Source: Phycisphaerae bacterium | Lineage (GTDB): Bacteria; Planctomycetota; Phycisphaerae; Sedimentisphaerales; Anaerobacaceae | Direction of reading: 5' to 3' | DNA length: 37,299 nucleotides | Assembly: GCA_016782865.1 (NCBI GenBank) | Contig: JADHXR010000073.1 | Coordinates: 1 to 37,299 of the forward strand | Part shown: positions 1-7,872 of the stretch, piece by piece | How positions within the stretch are numbered: the stretch's first letter is position 1 | How the letters are laid out: each line of letters opens with the position of its first letter | Position numbers and translations under genes: made by a program | The notes under the pieces: generated by a model | Databases searched by the model: none | The model's input: only the letters and a program-made list of their open reading frames with translations | Told to the model about the DNA's origin: nothing

Positions 1-236
1 TTATTGCTTTTGCCGGCAAACGGGCTTCAAGCTGAAAGCAGCACATTCTTGCTCCGGATATGATGGCACAACAGCGCGGAAATGTCAATTCCTTTTTCCC
101 CGCATGGCCGCCGAACAGGTCCCATAAGATGGTTGGCGGTTAAAGTGGGCGACTGTGTAGGTCGATAGTAGAAAAGCCCGACGCAGTGCGCCCACAGTAC
201 GCTTGCGGGCAATACAGGAATAGAGTAAGGCATCAA

Positions 237-689
237 ATGAAGAAATGCGGATTCTCAATCGCTGAGCTGCTGATAGTCGTGGCCATCCTGGGGATAATGG
301 CTGCTATCGTCGTACCGCAGTTTCAGTCACAATCGACGTGTGCCAAAGGGGCCGTGGCCAAGGACAGTGTGCGCATATTGCGCGCCGCTATTGAGCTTTA
401 TACTGCCCAGCACAGCGGAATCCCGCCGGGTTATGAAAATGACGATCCGCAGACCGCCCCGACCAGTGCGATTTTCCATGATCAGCTCGTACTCAACCGG
501 ACCTACCTGGCGAGGATCCCCAAGAATCCTTTCAACAATCTCCGGAACATCAGGATGATAGGAAACAACGAGGCCTTTCCCCCGGATGCAGTTGATGGAT
601 ATGCCTGGATCTATCAGGCGGCCACCAAGACGATCAGGCTCAATTGGCCTGGCTCGGATTCAAGCGGAGTTCGCTACTTCGACTACTGA
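237..689 (+). CDS. Type II secretion GspG-like pseudopilin (orphan)
   Basis: A 150-aa protein with a type IV prepilin N-terminus: short leader MKKCG, then FSIAELL with Glu at mature position 5, then a hydrophobic helix ending in VVPQF. Prepilin peptidase would cut after Gly5. The C-terminal half (NPFNN, then GYAWIYQ...IRLN and a closing YFDY) resembles GspG-like major pseudopilins of planctomycetes, which build the periplasmic pseudopilus of type II secretion. The ATG at 237 is chosen because GTAAGG lies 6 nt upstream and it puts the leader at the usual length; the reading frame is open further upstream to 186. No other secretion genes are adjacent, so this is an orphan. Its stop overlaps by 7 bp the stop of the convergent lipoprotein gene. 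The prepilin class is secure from the N-terminus; the GspG assignment is an inference. Confidence 0.85.
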   Translation: MKKCGFSIAELLIVVAILGIMAAIVVPQFQSQSTCAKGAVAKDSVRILRAAIELYTAQHSGIPPGYENDDPQTAPTSAIFHDQLVLNRTYLARIPKNPFNNLRNIRMIGNNEAFPPDAVDGYAWIYQAATKTIRLNWPGSDSSGVRYFDY

Positions 690-1267
690 GACTTGGGAAT
701 CTTCTGGAAGAGCAGTCCCTCGGGCGGGTTGTCGTTCGGATCGACGGTCAGTTCGTGATCGCGATAATTCTTCGTATCCACAACTGATTCGGGGAAGCTA
801 AACCGATTAGCCCACCACAACTGGCCATCTCCGGAAACCGTACCGACGAAAAAATCCCGCCTTTGACCCTGTACGACATTGACGCCAAGTTGGCTGCGAA
901 GTTCGGTACGAAAGTGGGCCACCACGATCTCCACGATCAACTCGCGCCGCTCTTGTGAATATTGGACGGTCCAGGGGCCCGGCTCGAACACTCCCTCGCC
1001 GCCGCCTTTGTTCGCTACCACACTCACCTCTCCGGGTTTCATTCTTACGCCAAGACTGACCACCGCAGAGGAAATTGCCCCGTTCGGTTCGAAGACGATT
1101 TCCCAGCCGCCCGAGTCGGCTTTCCACGTGCCGACGAGAAAATCCGGGAACTGCCCGTCACCGTCGACGACCACTTCTACCGCAGGCGGGCTCTCGGCGG
1201 AACCGTGACAGCCGCTGTGCGAGAAGACGGACAGACCACAAATCAGCAGGGGCACTATCTGTTTCAT
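683..1267 (-). CDS. Predicted lipoprotein of unknown function
   Basis: A 194-aa protein beginning MKQIVPLLICGLSVF followed by SHSGC, a plausible lipobox with the lipidated Cys at residue 20, so it is probably exported and membrane-anchored. The mature part has a VGTWKADSGGWEIVFEPNG segment, reminiscent of small lipocalin-like or META-like beta domains that begin with G-x-W. I do not recognise a specific family. It is convergent with the pseudopilin gene, with 7 bp of overlap at the stops. No strong ribosome-binding site is visible upstream, but the signal peptide supports the start. Confidence 0.65.
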   Translation of the reverse strand: MKQIVPLLICGLSVFSHSGCHGSAESPPAVEVVVDGDGQFPDFLVGTWKADSGGWEIVFEPNGAISSAVVSLGVRMKPGEVSVVANKGGGEGVFEPGPWTVQYSQERRELIVEIVVAHFRTELRSQLGVNVVQGQRRDFFVGTVSGDGQLWWANRFSFPESVVDTKNYRDHELTVDPNDNPPEGLLFQKIPKSQ

Positions 1268-1304
1268 AAGTCGCTTCCAAACCTGCCGGTTGAATTTCGT
1301 TCGC

Positions 1305-1490
1305 CCTTAACCCGGATTTCTCACAGCCCTCCGGCTGCAATCGCGTATCTCATGCCATCTCCTGGACTTGTCTTGATCGCCGACTTCGACGTATTTCAAT
1401 ACGCCTTCACCCGGCTCACTGCGACAAGTCCAGGATCTGTCACAATCTACGCGATTTCGCTACGAAGTTTGTGAGAAATCCGGGTTAAGG
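1305..1490. repeat. 186-bp palindromic (MITE-like) element
   Basis: A near-symmetrical inverted repeat. The outer 21-bp arms at 1305-1325 and 1470-1490 (starting CCTTAACCCGG) are perfectly complementary. Two inner blocks, 1339-1347 with 1448-1456 (AATCGCGTA) and 1360-1372 with 1423-1435 (TCCTGGACTTGTC), are also perfectly complementary and share the same centre, so no indels separate the arms. A small hairpin (CGTATT/AATACG) sits near the apex. The element lies between two minus-strand genes and carries no convincing ORF. It looks like a non-autonomous mobile element or a large REP/BIME-like repeat; copy number elsewhere cannot be seen here. Confidence 0.75.
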
Positions 1491-1530
1491 CTACGAGCAG
1501 ATTTTAGGCAACGTCGGTGCCGGCGGCAAG

Positions 1531-1569
1531 ATAAAAAGAACAAGAGGCAAGTCGGGAGACTTACCTCTT
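1531..1569 (-). terminator. Rho-independent terminator of the PEP-CTERM gene
   Basis: On the minus strand, AAGAGGTAAGTC and GACTTGCCTCTT pair as a 12-bp stem with one mismatch around a TCCC loop, followed by GTTCTTTTTAT. It lies about 40 nt after the stop of the PEP-CTERM gene. Confidence 0.78.
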
Positions 1570-1607
1570 TGCTGACTGAATTGTCGGCCTTGGCCAAGGC
1601 TAACGCG

Positions 1608-2105
1608 CTATCTGCGACGGCGCAGGAACAGGCCGCCGAGACCGAGCAGTAGAATTGTCATCGGCTCAGGAACGACGTTCACGCCGACCGAAGCAACCGG
1701 AACACTAAACTCCGGATCCACGAACAGCGAAATTCTGGCAGTGTCACCAAGGGTTCCGGTAAAGTCAAAGCTGAACTGCGTACCTACACCCACAGGGAAG
1801 GATGCACTTGCCGCCACGGTAATCTCATAACCGTCACCCCAGCCGGCTTCCGTATAGGCTGTCGCGCCGGCCAGCGCCGGGTCACCCGCGAGGTCCGTCC
1901 CGACCGGATTGCTCAAAACGCCCAAGCCACCGTCTTCAACGATAAGATAGCCCAGCCAATTCAGAGCCTCTTCGCTAACGACCGAGATTGTGGCATTTTC
2001 CTGAACGTCGAAGTTATCGCCGACCTGGCCGTTGACCTGGATTAGCACGGCATTCGCCGCCGACGTCAGGGCGAGAACCAGAATCATAACCATCAATTTC
2101 TTCAT
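1608..2105 (-). CDS. PEP-CTERM sorting-domain protein
   Basis: A 165-aa exported protein. It has an N-terminal signal peptide (MKKLMVMILVLALTSAANA) and a C-terminal PEP-CTERM signal: VPEP, a short hydrophobic stretch ILLLGLGGLFL, and a terminal RRRR. Such proteins are recognised by an exosortase, cleaved, and delivered to the surface or exopolysaccharide. The middle is a beta-rich domain of unknown function. Two adjacent ATG codons exist at 2108 and 2105; AAGGAGA upstream gives a 6-nt spacer to the second, so 2105 is preferred. It is probably co-transcribed with the dockerin-like gene 107 nt upstream and ends at the terminator at 1531-1569. No exosortase is in the window. Confidence 0.9.
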   Translation of the reverse strand: MKKLMVMILVLALTSAANAVLIQVNGQVGDNFDVQENATISVVSEEALNWLGYLIVEDGGLGVLSNPVGTDLAGDPALAGATAYTEAGWGDGYEITVAASASFPVGVGTQFSFDFTGTLGDTARISLFVDPEFSVPVASVGVNVVPEPMTILLLGLGGLFLRRRR

Positions 2106-2212
2106 CATCTTCTCCTTTCAACACGTTGAGAAAGCGTAACCCACGCGAAATTCACCAGGCGCGTCAGTCACATCAAACCTGCCGGATCGCCGCGGCTCGG
2201 CATCCACAACAA

Positions 2213-3109
2213 TCACGGACAGTCCGGCGCCGGTGCATCGGCAGTTTGCCAGTTTGCAATCAATATGTCCAAGTCGTTGGTCGAGACACGGAACTCTTGT
2301 TTGCCCTGGGCCACGTGGTCGAAGTCGCCGCAAATCAGAGGGATCCCCCCTACCATCTGGCCGTCAAGTTCGGCGAACGTTTTGTTCCATGACGCAATCA
2401 GAACGTCCAGATCGTTTGTGGAGACCCAGAATTTGTTCTTGCCCTGAGAGGTGCCGTCGGCATCGCCGTGACACTGTCTCGGGTTGAGACTAGACAGCCA
2501 GCAGTCGGGCTGGCCCACTGCACGCCATTCCTCAGGCTGCGGGCCCGTGTAGCCACCCACGCCGGCAATTTGAATCTCCGTCGCACCGGCCAGATCCACA
2601 ACCGCTTCGGATGCATCTTCCAGCACGACATTGCCGCGGGTCGCGTTGGTGGTAACCGTAACTTTGCACGGCTCGCTGCAGGTGATAACGCAGAGTCTGC
2701 CCGAAAGAGGCGGGGCCTTGGTGTCGTAGAGTGAACCCATCTCGATGGTTACGCCGTTGGTTCCGAGGCCCCCAAGAGCACCCGGATCGCCGGCGTCAGC
2801 CACGGGGCTGTAACCCGCCACGGCCCAATCGCTGACATCACCCGTCACAGGATCGACGACAATGTTCCGGCTGAAGCTGGCCGGGAATATGCCGTAGCCG
2901 TTGTTGTCATCACCGACGGCGAAGTCGCTGATGGCGTCAATGGTCCCGGCATCAACCGTGATGTCCAGGGCGAACGCCCTGACCAGATCGGTGCCGGAGT
3001 AGTCGATGCCGGCCATTCCATCGTCCAGGTCTGTCACGGTGATTGCAACGCCGGCCCATGCCGGAACAGTCAGCATCACCACTGACAGCGCAACAATCGT
3101 CTTTTTCAT
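2213..3109 (-). CDS. Secreted protein with paired dockerin-like repeats
   Basis: A 298-aa protein with signal peptide (residues 1-19, ending AWAG), a beta-rich domain at about 21-185 whose layout (VRAFALDITVDAG...) resembles cohesin-like folds, and two C-terminal repeats at about 213-242 and 260-288. Each repeat has a GD[AF]D calcium-loop-like start and the phrase VSTNDLD[VI]LIA[SN]W. This repeat type is common in Phycisphaerae secreted proteins and resembles type I dockerin. GGAAGGAG lies 7 nt before the ATG at 3109. It is probably the first gene of a two-gene operon with the PEP-CTERM protein. Its binding partner is unknown; the dockerin-like call is good, but true cohesin binding is only inferred. 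Confidence 0.83.
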   Translation of the reverse strand: MKKTIVALSVVMLTVPAWAGVAITVTDLDDGMAGIDYSGTDLVRAFALDITVDAGTIDAISDFAVGDDNNGYGIFPASFSRNIVVDPVTGDVSDWAVAGYSPVADAGDPGALGGLGTNGVTIEMGSLYDTKAPPLSGRLCVITCSEPCKVTVTTNATRGNVVLEDASEAVVDLAGATEIQIAGVGGYTGPQPEEWRAVGQPDCWLSSLNPRQCHGDADGTSQGKNKFWVSTNDLDVLIASWNKTFAELDGQMVGGIPLICGDFDHVAQGKQEFRVSTNDLDILIANWQTADAPAPDCP

Positions 3110-3305
3110 GATACAACTCCTTCCTTTCCTTTTCTTCTTCGCAGAGCCAAGGACCCTGCACTATCTTGGTTTTGTTGCGACCTCGTGGAGGTCGATTTTA
3201 TCGTAGCACAAGTCAGCACGTATTTCAAGAGAAAAATGCAAAAAAACGCCCGAAAACCACACAACTGACGTCATTTCTCACTGACCGCAGAGTCCGCTGA
3301 GAAGA

Positions 3306-3385
3306 TTGTGCCTGTCAAGGCACAATATGTCAACTTTGAGCTGTCCGATGTCTCTTACAGCCTGACGGGTGCGATTAATCGCACC
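3306..3385. repeat. Two palindromes in the 3110-3416 intergenic region
   Basis: The roughly 300-bp gene-free stretch between the dockerin gene and the HEAT/PQQ gene holds two inverted repeats: TTGTGCCT/AGGCACAA with a 4-nt loop at 3306-3325, and a perfect 18-bp palindrome GGTGCGATTAATCGCACC at 3368-3385. Neither is followed by a clear T-run on either strand. They could be weak terminators for the HEAT/PQQ gene or operator sites upstream of the dockerin gene. I see no gene or RNA here. Confidence 0.45.
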
Positions 3386-3416
3386 AATCAAGAGACGTCA
3401 TCCCTGCCTCATCTTC

Positions 3417-5309
3417 CTAATACGCCCGGACGTCATAGCACATGAGGATGTCGGCGTGGCGCAGATACAGCCGGCCGTTATGGATTACCGGGTGAGACCA
3501 GGCCGGCCCCTTGCCGCGCAGCGGTTTGAAACGGCCCTTCACACGAAACGCCTCCGGAGTTGCCTCGATAAGAACCACCTCACCCCGGTCGTACCGGAAC
3601 ACAAGATTGCCGTCGGCATACAACACACCGGCCGAACCGAGCGCCGGCGCGCGCTGCTTCCAGACGACTTTGCCCGTGCCGAACTCGATGCATGCCGGAT
3701 CGCCCCGGCTCGGACCGTGGCCGCCGTAGATGTAGTCGCCCACGCGCACGACACCTCCGTGGTGGTTCTGAAAGTCTGTCGGCGCGATGAAGTACACTTC
3801 CTTGGCTTCGAAGCCATCGGCTTGCCGGACGATCTTCAGCAGCGCAGCCCCCGTGCTGTATGCCGTGCTCGCAAACACGTAACTGCCGCGAACGACCGGC
3901 GTGGGGATGTTTGCTATGTTGTTGGCGATTCGGTTGTAACCCCACAAGAAGCGGCCGGTTTGCGCGTCGACGCCGATCACGCCACGGCCGATGAGTTGAA
4001 CATATTGGCGGACGCCATCGATCTGGCCGACCACCACTGACGAGTAAGCTGCGCCGTCGGCGCCCTCTTCGCCCAGTTCGGGCACTGCGCTGGTCCAGAT
4101 AGTCTCGCCGGTCAGTTTGTCGAGCGCGATCATGGTCGCCTTTTCGCCGCCAGGCGTACAGATGACTTTGTTACCATCGACCAGAGGCGATTCGCTGTAC
4201 TTCCAACCCGACATCATCTTGCCGCCAAAATCGTTCACAAGATTCTTGCGCCAGCGAACGGTCCCGCCGGCAGCGTCGAGACAAACGAGGTCTCCTTCGG
4301 TTCCCAAAGCGTAGAGGAGCCTGCCGCTGATCGTGGGCGTGCAGCGTGGACCGTCCGGACCGCCACGATGACGCGGCCCGATCGGCGTAGCCCAGAGCAA
4401 CTCGCGGCTCTGGAGATTGTAGGCCAACACGAACTGTACTTGCGAGTCGCCTTCGGACGGCCGATCGCCCATCGTGAAAAGCCGGCCGCCGGCGATTGAG
4501 ACAGCCGAGAGGCCACGACCCAGGCCATCGAGTTTCCAGAGCAGTTTCAGCCCTTGTTCAGGCCATGTTTGCAGCAGCCCTCGTTCGCGAGACACCGAGT
4601 CGCGCGCCGGCCCGTGAAATCCCGGCCAGTCGCCGCCGGCGAGCGCACCGTAAGTTAGACCCTCCGGCTGGCTCGCCTGCGCCGCATCAAACTGGGCCTG
4701 CGGCACGACGGCCGCAGGCGCGTACTTCTCCGGGGCAATAGAACTGAGGATTCCGAGGAATCGGTCCCGGATCACTTCGTTCTCGTGTTCCAGCGCCGCT
4801 TCGATTACAGGCACGGCGTCCTTCGCGTCCGGCCCGATCCCTCCGAGCACAAATGCAGACCGGACGTGAACTGCGCCTGTTTCGTTCTTGAAAGTGTCGA
4901 TTAGGATGGGAACCGCCTCTTTGCCCATGGCCGCCAATGCACCTGCGGCAGCGGCGCGAACCCAGGGCTGTTCGTGACCGAGCTGTCCGATCAGCGTCCT
5001 GGCGGCTGCTTTGGCGCGAGGTCCCAGCACGGCCAGCGCATCGGCAGCGATTACGAGTACCGAAGTGTCATCGGCGCTCAGGGCCGAAACCAATGCCTCA
5101 ACCGTCGCTCTTTGATCGGCCGGACTCAATTCGGCCGATACTCCCGATGCCCAGAAACCCAAAGGCTTGCCACGAACAACGAACTTCTCGGCCTTCGCCC
5201 CCCCGTCGTCGGGCGATTGAGATCCGACCGTCTTCGGCGCCTGCAACAGCACCAGTCCAAAAACGTAAGTACAGACAACCAGGACAAGGCGTAAGTCAGC
5301 TTTCTTCAT
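3417..5309 (-). CDS. Exported HEAT-repeat plus PQQ-like beta-propeller protein
   Basis: A 630-aa protein with an N-terminal signal or anchor (LRLVLVVCTYVFGLVLLQA), then HEAT-like helical repeats at about residues 65-200 (ADDTSVLVIAADALAVLG..., QPWVRAAAAGALAAMG, VHVRSAFVLGGIG). A PQQ-like (PF13360-type) propeller follows at about 225-630, introduced by GGDWPGFHGPARDSV and containing the typical strands LLWKLDGLGRG, YALGTEGDLVCLDAAGGTVRW and VICTPGGEKATMIALDKLTG. Proteins with the WPGFHGP opening are abundant in planctomycetes; most are not proven quinone enzymes, and I see no clear catalytic site. It probably acts outside the cytoplasm. AAGGAT lies upstream of the ATG. Confidence 0.85.
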   Translation of the reverse strand: MKKADLRLVLVVCTYVFGLVLLQAPKTVGSQSPDDGGAKAEKFVVRGKPLGFWASGVSAELSPADQRATVEALVSALSADDTSVLVIAADALAVLGPRAKAAARTLIGQLGHEQPWVRAAAAGALAAMGKEAVPILIDTFKNETGAVHVRSAFVLGGIGPDAKDAVPVIEAALEHENEVIRDRFLGILSSIAPEKYAPAAVVPQAQFDAAQASQPEGLTYGALAGGDWPGFHGPARDSVSRERGLLQTWPEQGLKLLWKLDGLGRGLSAVSIAGGRLFTMGDRPSEGDSQVQFVLAYNLQSRELLWATPIGPRHRGGPDGPRCTPTISGRLLYALGTEGDLVCLDAAGGTVRWRKNLVNDFGGKMMSGWKYSESPLVDGNKVICTPGGEKATMIALDKLTGETIWTSAVPELGEEGADGAAYSSVVVGQIDGVRQYVQLIGRGVIGVDAQTGRFLWGYNRIANNIANIPTPVVRGSYVFASTAYSTGAALLKIVRQADGFEAKEVYFIAPTDFQNHHGGVVRVGDYIYGGHGPSRGDPACIEFGTGKVVWKQRAPALGSAGVLYADGNLVFRYDRGEVVLIEATPEAFRVKGRFKPLRGKGPAWSHPVIHNGRLYLRHADILMCYDVRAY

Positions 5310-5430
5310 CTTTCATCCTTTCCAAATATTCCTCGATACTCCGAGCCCCACAGTACCAGAATCTCACGCGGCTCTCAACCGTTTTTGCGCAGCTCAGCAG
5401 CCTGCTTCCAGAACTCACCGAAGCACGCGT

Positions 5431-6591
5431 CTATTTTCCCCGCCTGAGAATATCGCGTCCGAATTTGCCTCTGATCCGGTCGAATGCCTTGTCCAGCCTT
5501 TTCTGCTTTTCATCCTCAGGCTCTGGAAACAACTGACGCTGGCCGGCGTCGGTCTTCTGCAGGCCGGATGCCCCGAATCCAAGCAACCTCAACGCGCCTG
5601 GGGATTTCTTATGCCATTTCAAGAAGACTTCCCTGGCACCCCGCCAGAGCGTCTTGGTGACATTCGTCGGGTGATCGAACGTGTTGCTTCGTGTAATTGT
5701 CCGGAAATCATCGTACCGTAACTTCAGTGTTATTGTCTTTGCCTCCAGGTCGTTCAGCCTCAGCCTTTGTGCGACGTCCTCGACCTGGCTCAGCAGCACA
5801 TCGAGGAGGATATCCTTGTCGGTTATGTCGGTCGCAAAAGTCTGTTCGCTGGAAATGCTCTTTGCCTCTCTGCCGGATTCTACTTCCCTATCATCGGCTC
5901 CGTGAGCGAGTCGGAGCACATGTGCCATCTGGTCGCCGAATATGCCCTGGAGGATTTCTGTCGGAGCCTCTCGAAGCTGCTTTATCGTATCTATTCCTAT
6001 GGATTTCAGGGCTTTCTGTGTCACCGGCCCCACTCCCCATATCCTGGAGACCCCCAGCGGATCAAGAACCCGTTGTTTGTCCTGCTCGGTGATAACTACA
6101 AACCCGTCCGGCTTATCCAGATCGGAGGCAAGCTTTGCAAGAAACTTGTTGGCCGCGATGCCTACCGATGCAACCAGACCCAACTGTTCCTTGATTTGTT
6201 TCTTAATCTCTTTGCCAATCTCCTCCACACATCCGAACAGCCGAAGGCTCCCAGTGACATCCAAGAATGCTTCGTCGAGGGATATCGGCTCAATCTGAGG
6301 CGTGAACTTCTGGAATATAGCGTGAATCTGCTTTGACAATTCGACATATCGTTTCATTCGAACCGGCAATACAATCGCATCCGGACATAATCTAACCGCC
6401 TGCGACATAGGCATTGCGCTGTGAACACCAAACTTGCGGGCCTCGTAAGATGCTGCACTGACCACGCCCCGCTGTTTGGGATCGCCGCCCACTATTACAG
6501 CCTTTCCAACCAGGCCAGGATTATCAAACTCTTCCACCGAGGCGTAGAAGGCATCCATATCGACATGGACTATTTGCCGGTCTTGGGCCAT
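5431..6591 (-). CDS. dinB: DNA polymerase IV (Y-family translesion polymerase)
   Basis: A 386-aa cytoplasmic enzyme that copies past DNA lesions with low fidelity. It shows the Y-family palm motif HVDMDAFYASVE (metal ligands Asp11 and likely Asp106/Glu107 in SLDEAFLD), the steric-gate aromatic at Tyr16, the conserved AASYEARKFGVHSAMP fingers segment, the HhH-like thumb region (GVSRIWGVGPVTQKAL) and a C-terminal little-finger domain ending at about residue 350. Length fits DinB. No SOS (LexA) box is obvious upstream. The gene lies just beyond the 3' end of the tRNA-Arg fragment at 6650-6696, reading away from it, so it was probably next to an intact tRNA-Arg before the intervening segment arrived. 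Confidence 0.97.
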   Translation of the reverse strand: MAQDRQIVHVDMDAFYASVEEFDNPGLVGKAVIVGGDPKQRGVVSAASYEARKFGVHSAMPMSQAVRLCPDAIVLPVRMKRYVELSKQIHAIFQKFTPQIEPISLDEAFLDVTGSLRLFGCVEEIGKEIKKQIKEQLGLVASVGIAANKFLAKLASDLDKPDGFVVITEQDKQRVLDPLGVSRIWGVGPVTQKALKSIGIDTIKQLREAPTEILQGIFGDQMAHVLRLAHGADDREVESGREAKSISSEQTFATDITDKDILLDVLLSQVEDVAQRLRLNDLEAKTITLKLRYDDFRTITRSNTFDHPTNVTKTLWRGAREVFLKWHKKSPGALRLLGFGASGLQKTDAGQRQLFPEPEDEKQKRLDKAFDRIRGKFGRDILRRGK

Positions 6592-6649
6592 TTTCGATCG
6601 TTTCTTGCACGGTTACGGACGGTTCTCAAATTTCTTTGACATGACAATT

Positions 6650-6696
6650 ATCCCCCGGTGAGGACTCGAACCTTCAACCTCTGGCTCCGGAGGCCA
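6650..6696 (-). pseudogene. 3'-half fragment of tRNA-Arg(CCG), possible att site
   Basis: Read on the minus strand, this stretch runs from the anticodon arm (CCG anticodon in CTCCGGA) through the variable loop and T-arm to a degraded acceptor stem. Positions 6666-6696 are identical, in the same orientation, to 26508-26538 of the complete tRNA-Arg. Beyond that the T-stem 3' side (CCTCA instead of CCTTC) and acceptor carry changes that break pairing. No 5' half is present on the far side (6697 onward). This matches a displaced att remnant of a tRNA-targeted integration, or alternatively a decayed second tRNA copy. Confidence 0.78.
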
Positions 6697-7080
6697 CTTT
6701 GGGGATTTTGTAGATCCCTGCTATTCCTTAAGTTATGGAGCCATCGGAATTTGGGGCACTCATCGCGCGACGCATGCAGCGCATGCAACACATGTTGCGG
6801 GCATTTGCAGTATCAAATTGATACTAGAATGAGCACCATCCAGATCCTCAACCTATAGGTCAACGTTGACTCTGCGTCAACCCAATTCTTCATACTTTGT
6901 CACAGCCTCAGCGGTCGGATCCACCTGATTTCGAGGAACTGAACTGCGGAATCAAACGTCTGGCTAGGTCTTTGGCTATGGCTTGTCTTTCACCTCTGAC
7001 GCAATATACCATGTCTGCTGGATGGAAGATCGGCCGAGAATACCCTCTTTCGTGTTGCACTGACCAACAAAACCGGTGAC
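6697..7080. other. Gene-free junction with short palindromes
   Basis: I see no intact gene. The stretch carries GCAACA-CA-TGTTGC at 6785-6798, a perfect 15-bp palindrome GTATCAAATTGATAC at 6810-6824, and repeated GCATGC words around 6770-6790. Its right part (about 7000-7080) is open in the frame of the downstream efflux gene (ALTNKTGD just before 7081), so it is probably coding sequence of a truncated gene. This is what an integration or deletion junction could look like. Confidence 0.45.
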
Positions 7081-7872
7081 TTGCGTATACTGCGACCCCC
7101 TAATGTCTTCTATCCGGACTATAGCGACAGTCTGGATGAGTTCAAGAGGTTGCTTGGCTTGCCCATGGACATGAAAATAGTGCTTGATAAGGGCGAGTTG
7201 GACGCGCTGATGGAAATCGGATTGATGGATGAACCACAATTTTCGCTCGATGAAGCGATTGAAGTAGCCCGTGCAAACCGGTTGGATTATCAAACCCGGT
7301 TGGATGAACTGGACGACGCTGGGCGGAAACTGGAGATCGCCGGCGAAGGATTACTGCCCGACGTTGCGGTGAACACCAATTTGAACGTGCCGAGCATGGA
7401 GGGAACCCGTTTTCAGGAACTGGATTTCAAGCGCTACAGGTGGGACACCGCGCTTAATCTGGACCCGAAACTGAATCGCAAGAGTGTTCGAAATGCGTAC
7501 CGGGCGACGGCCCTCAACTATGATCAGGAAAAGCTGTCTCTTGAGGAATTTGAAGATCAATTGAAGCTGGATTTGCGCAGCTCTTTTCGATCGCTGGAAC
7601 GGCTCAGGTTCCAATATGAAATCCAGGCAAACCGGCTGAAATTGAACCAGCGGCGGATTTTTGAACTCCAATTGAAACGGGAGTTCGGGCAGGTGCTTGC
7701 CCGTGACCAGATCGAGGCCCAGACCGACCTGACCCAGGCCAGCAACAACCTTACCCAGACCGTCATCAATCATACCCTGGCGAATTTGAATCTTTGGCTT
7801 GATATGGGAATTCTATACGTGGACGAAAACGGCCAGTGGGAGAATATCGATGGAACAATCCAAGAAGAATGA
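7081..7872 (+). CDS. Outer-membrane efflux (TolC/OEP-like) protein, 5'-truncated
   Basis: About 263 aa matching only the second half of an OEP/TolC-type channel protein: FSLDEAIEVARANRLDYQ (start of the second repeat), a central ALNLDPKLNRKSVRNAYR strand and turn, then a long helix SLEEFEDQLKLDLRSSFRSLERL and a second helix with EAQTDLTQASNNLTQTVINHTLANLNLW. Full-length relatives have about 450-500 residues, a signal peptide and a first repeat, all absent here. The frame stays open upstream to about 7000 without a good start; TTG at 7081 is the first formal start. It is translationally coupled to the next gene (23-bp overlap). I judge it a truncated remnant, possibly still translated, with the break close to the tRNA fragment. 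Confidence 0.7.
   Translation: MRILRPPNVFYPDYSDSLDEFKRLLGLPMDMKIVLDKGELDALMEIGLMDEPQFSLDEAIEVARANRLDYQTRLDELDDAGRKLEIAGEGLLPDVAVNTNLNVPSMEGTRFQELDFKRYRWDTALNLDPKLNRKSVRNAYRATALNYDQEKLSLEEFEDQLKLDLRSSFRSLERLRFQYEIQANRLKLNQRRIFELQLKREFGQVLARDQIEAQTDLTQASNNLTQTVINHTLANLNLWLDMGILYVDENGQWENIDGTIQEE

Noticed and set aside
27..236. A 69-codon minus-strand frame at the left edge
   Set aside because: No ribosome-binding site, no family character; the first 236 bases show nothing else I can support.
1305..1490. Possible CRISPR or terminator reading of the large palindrome
   Set aside because: There are only two arms with no repeated unit-spacer pattern, and the fold is too long and lacks a T-run for a terminator.
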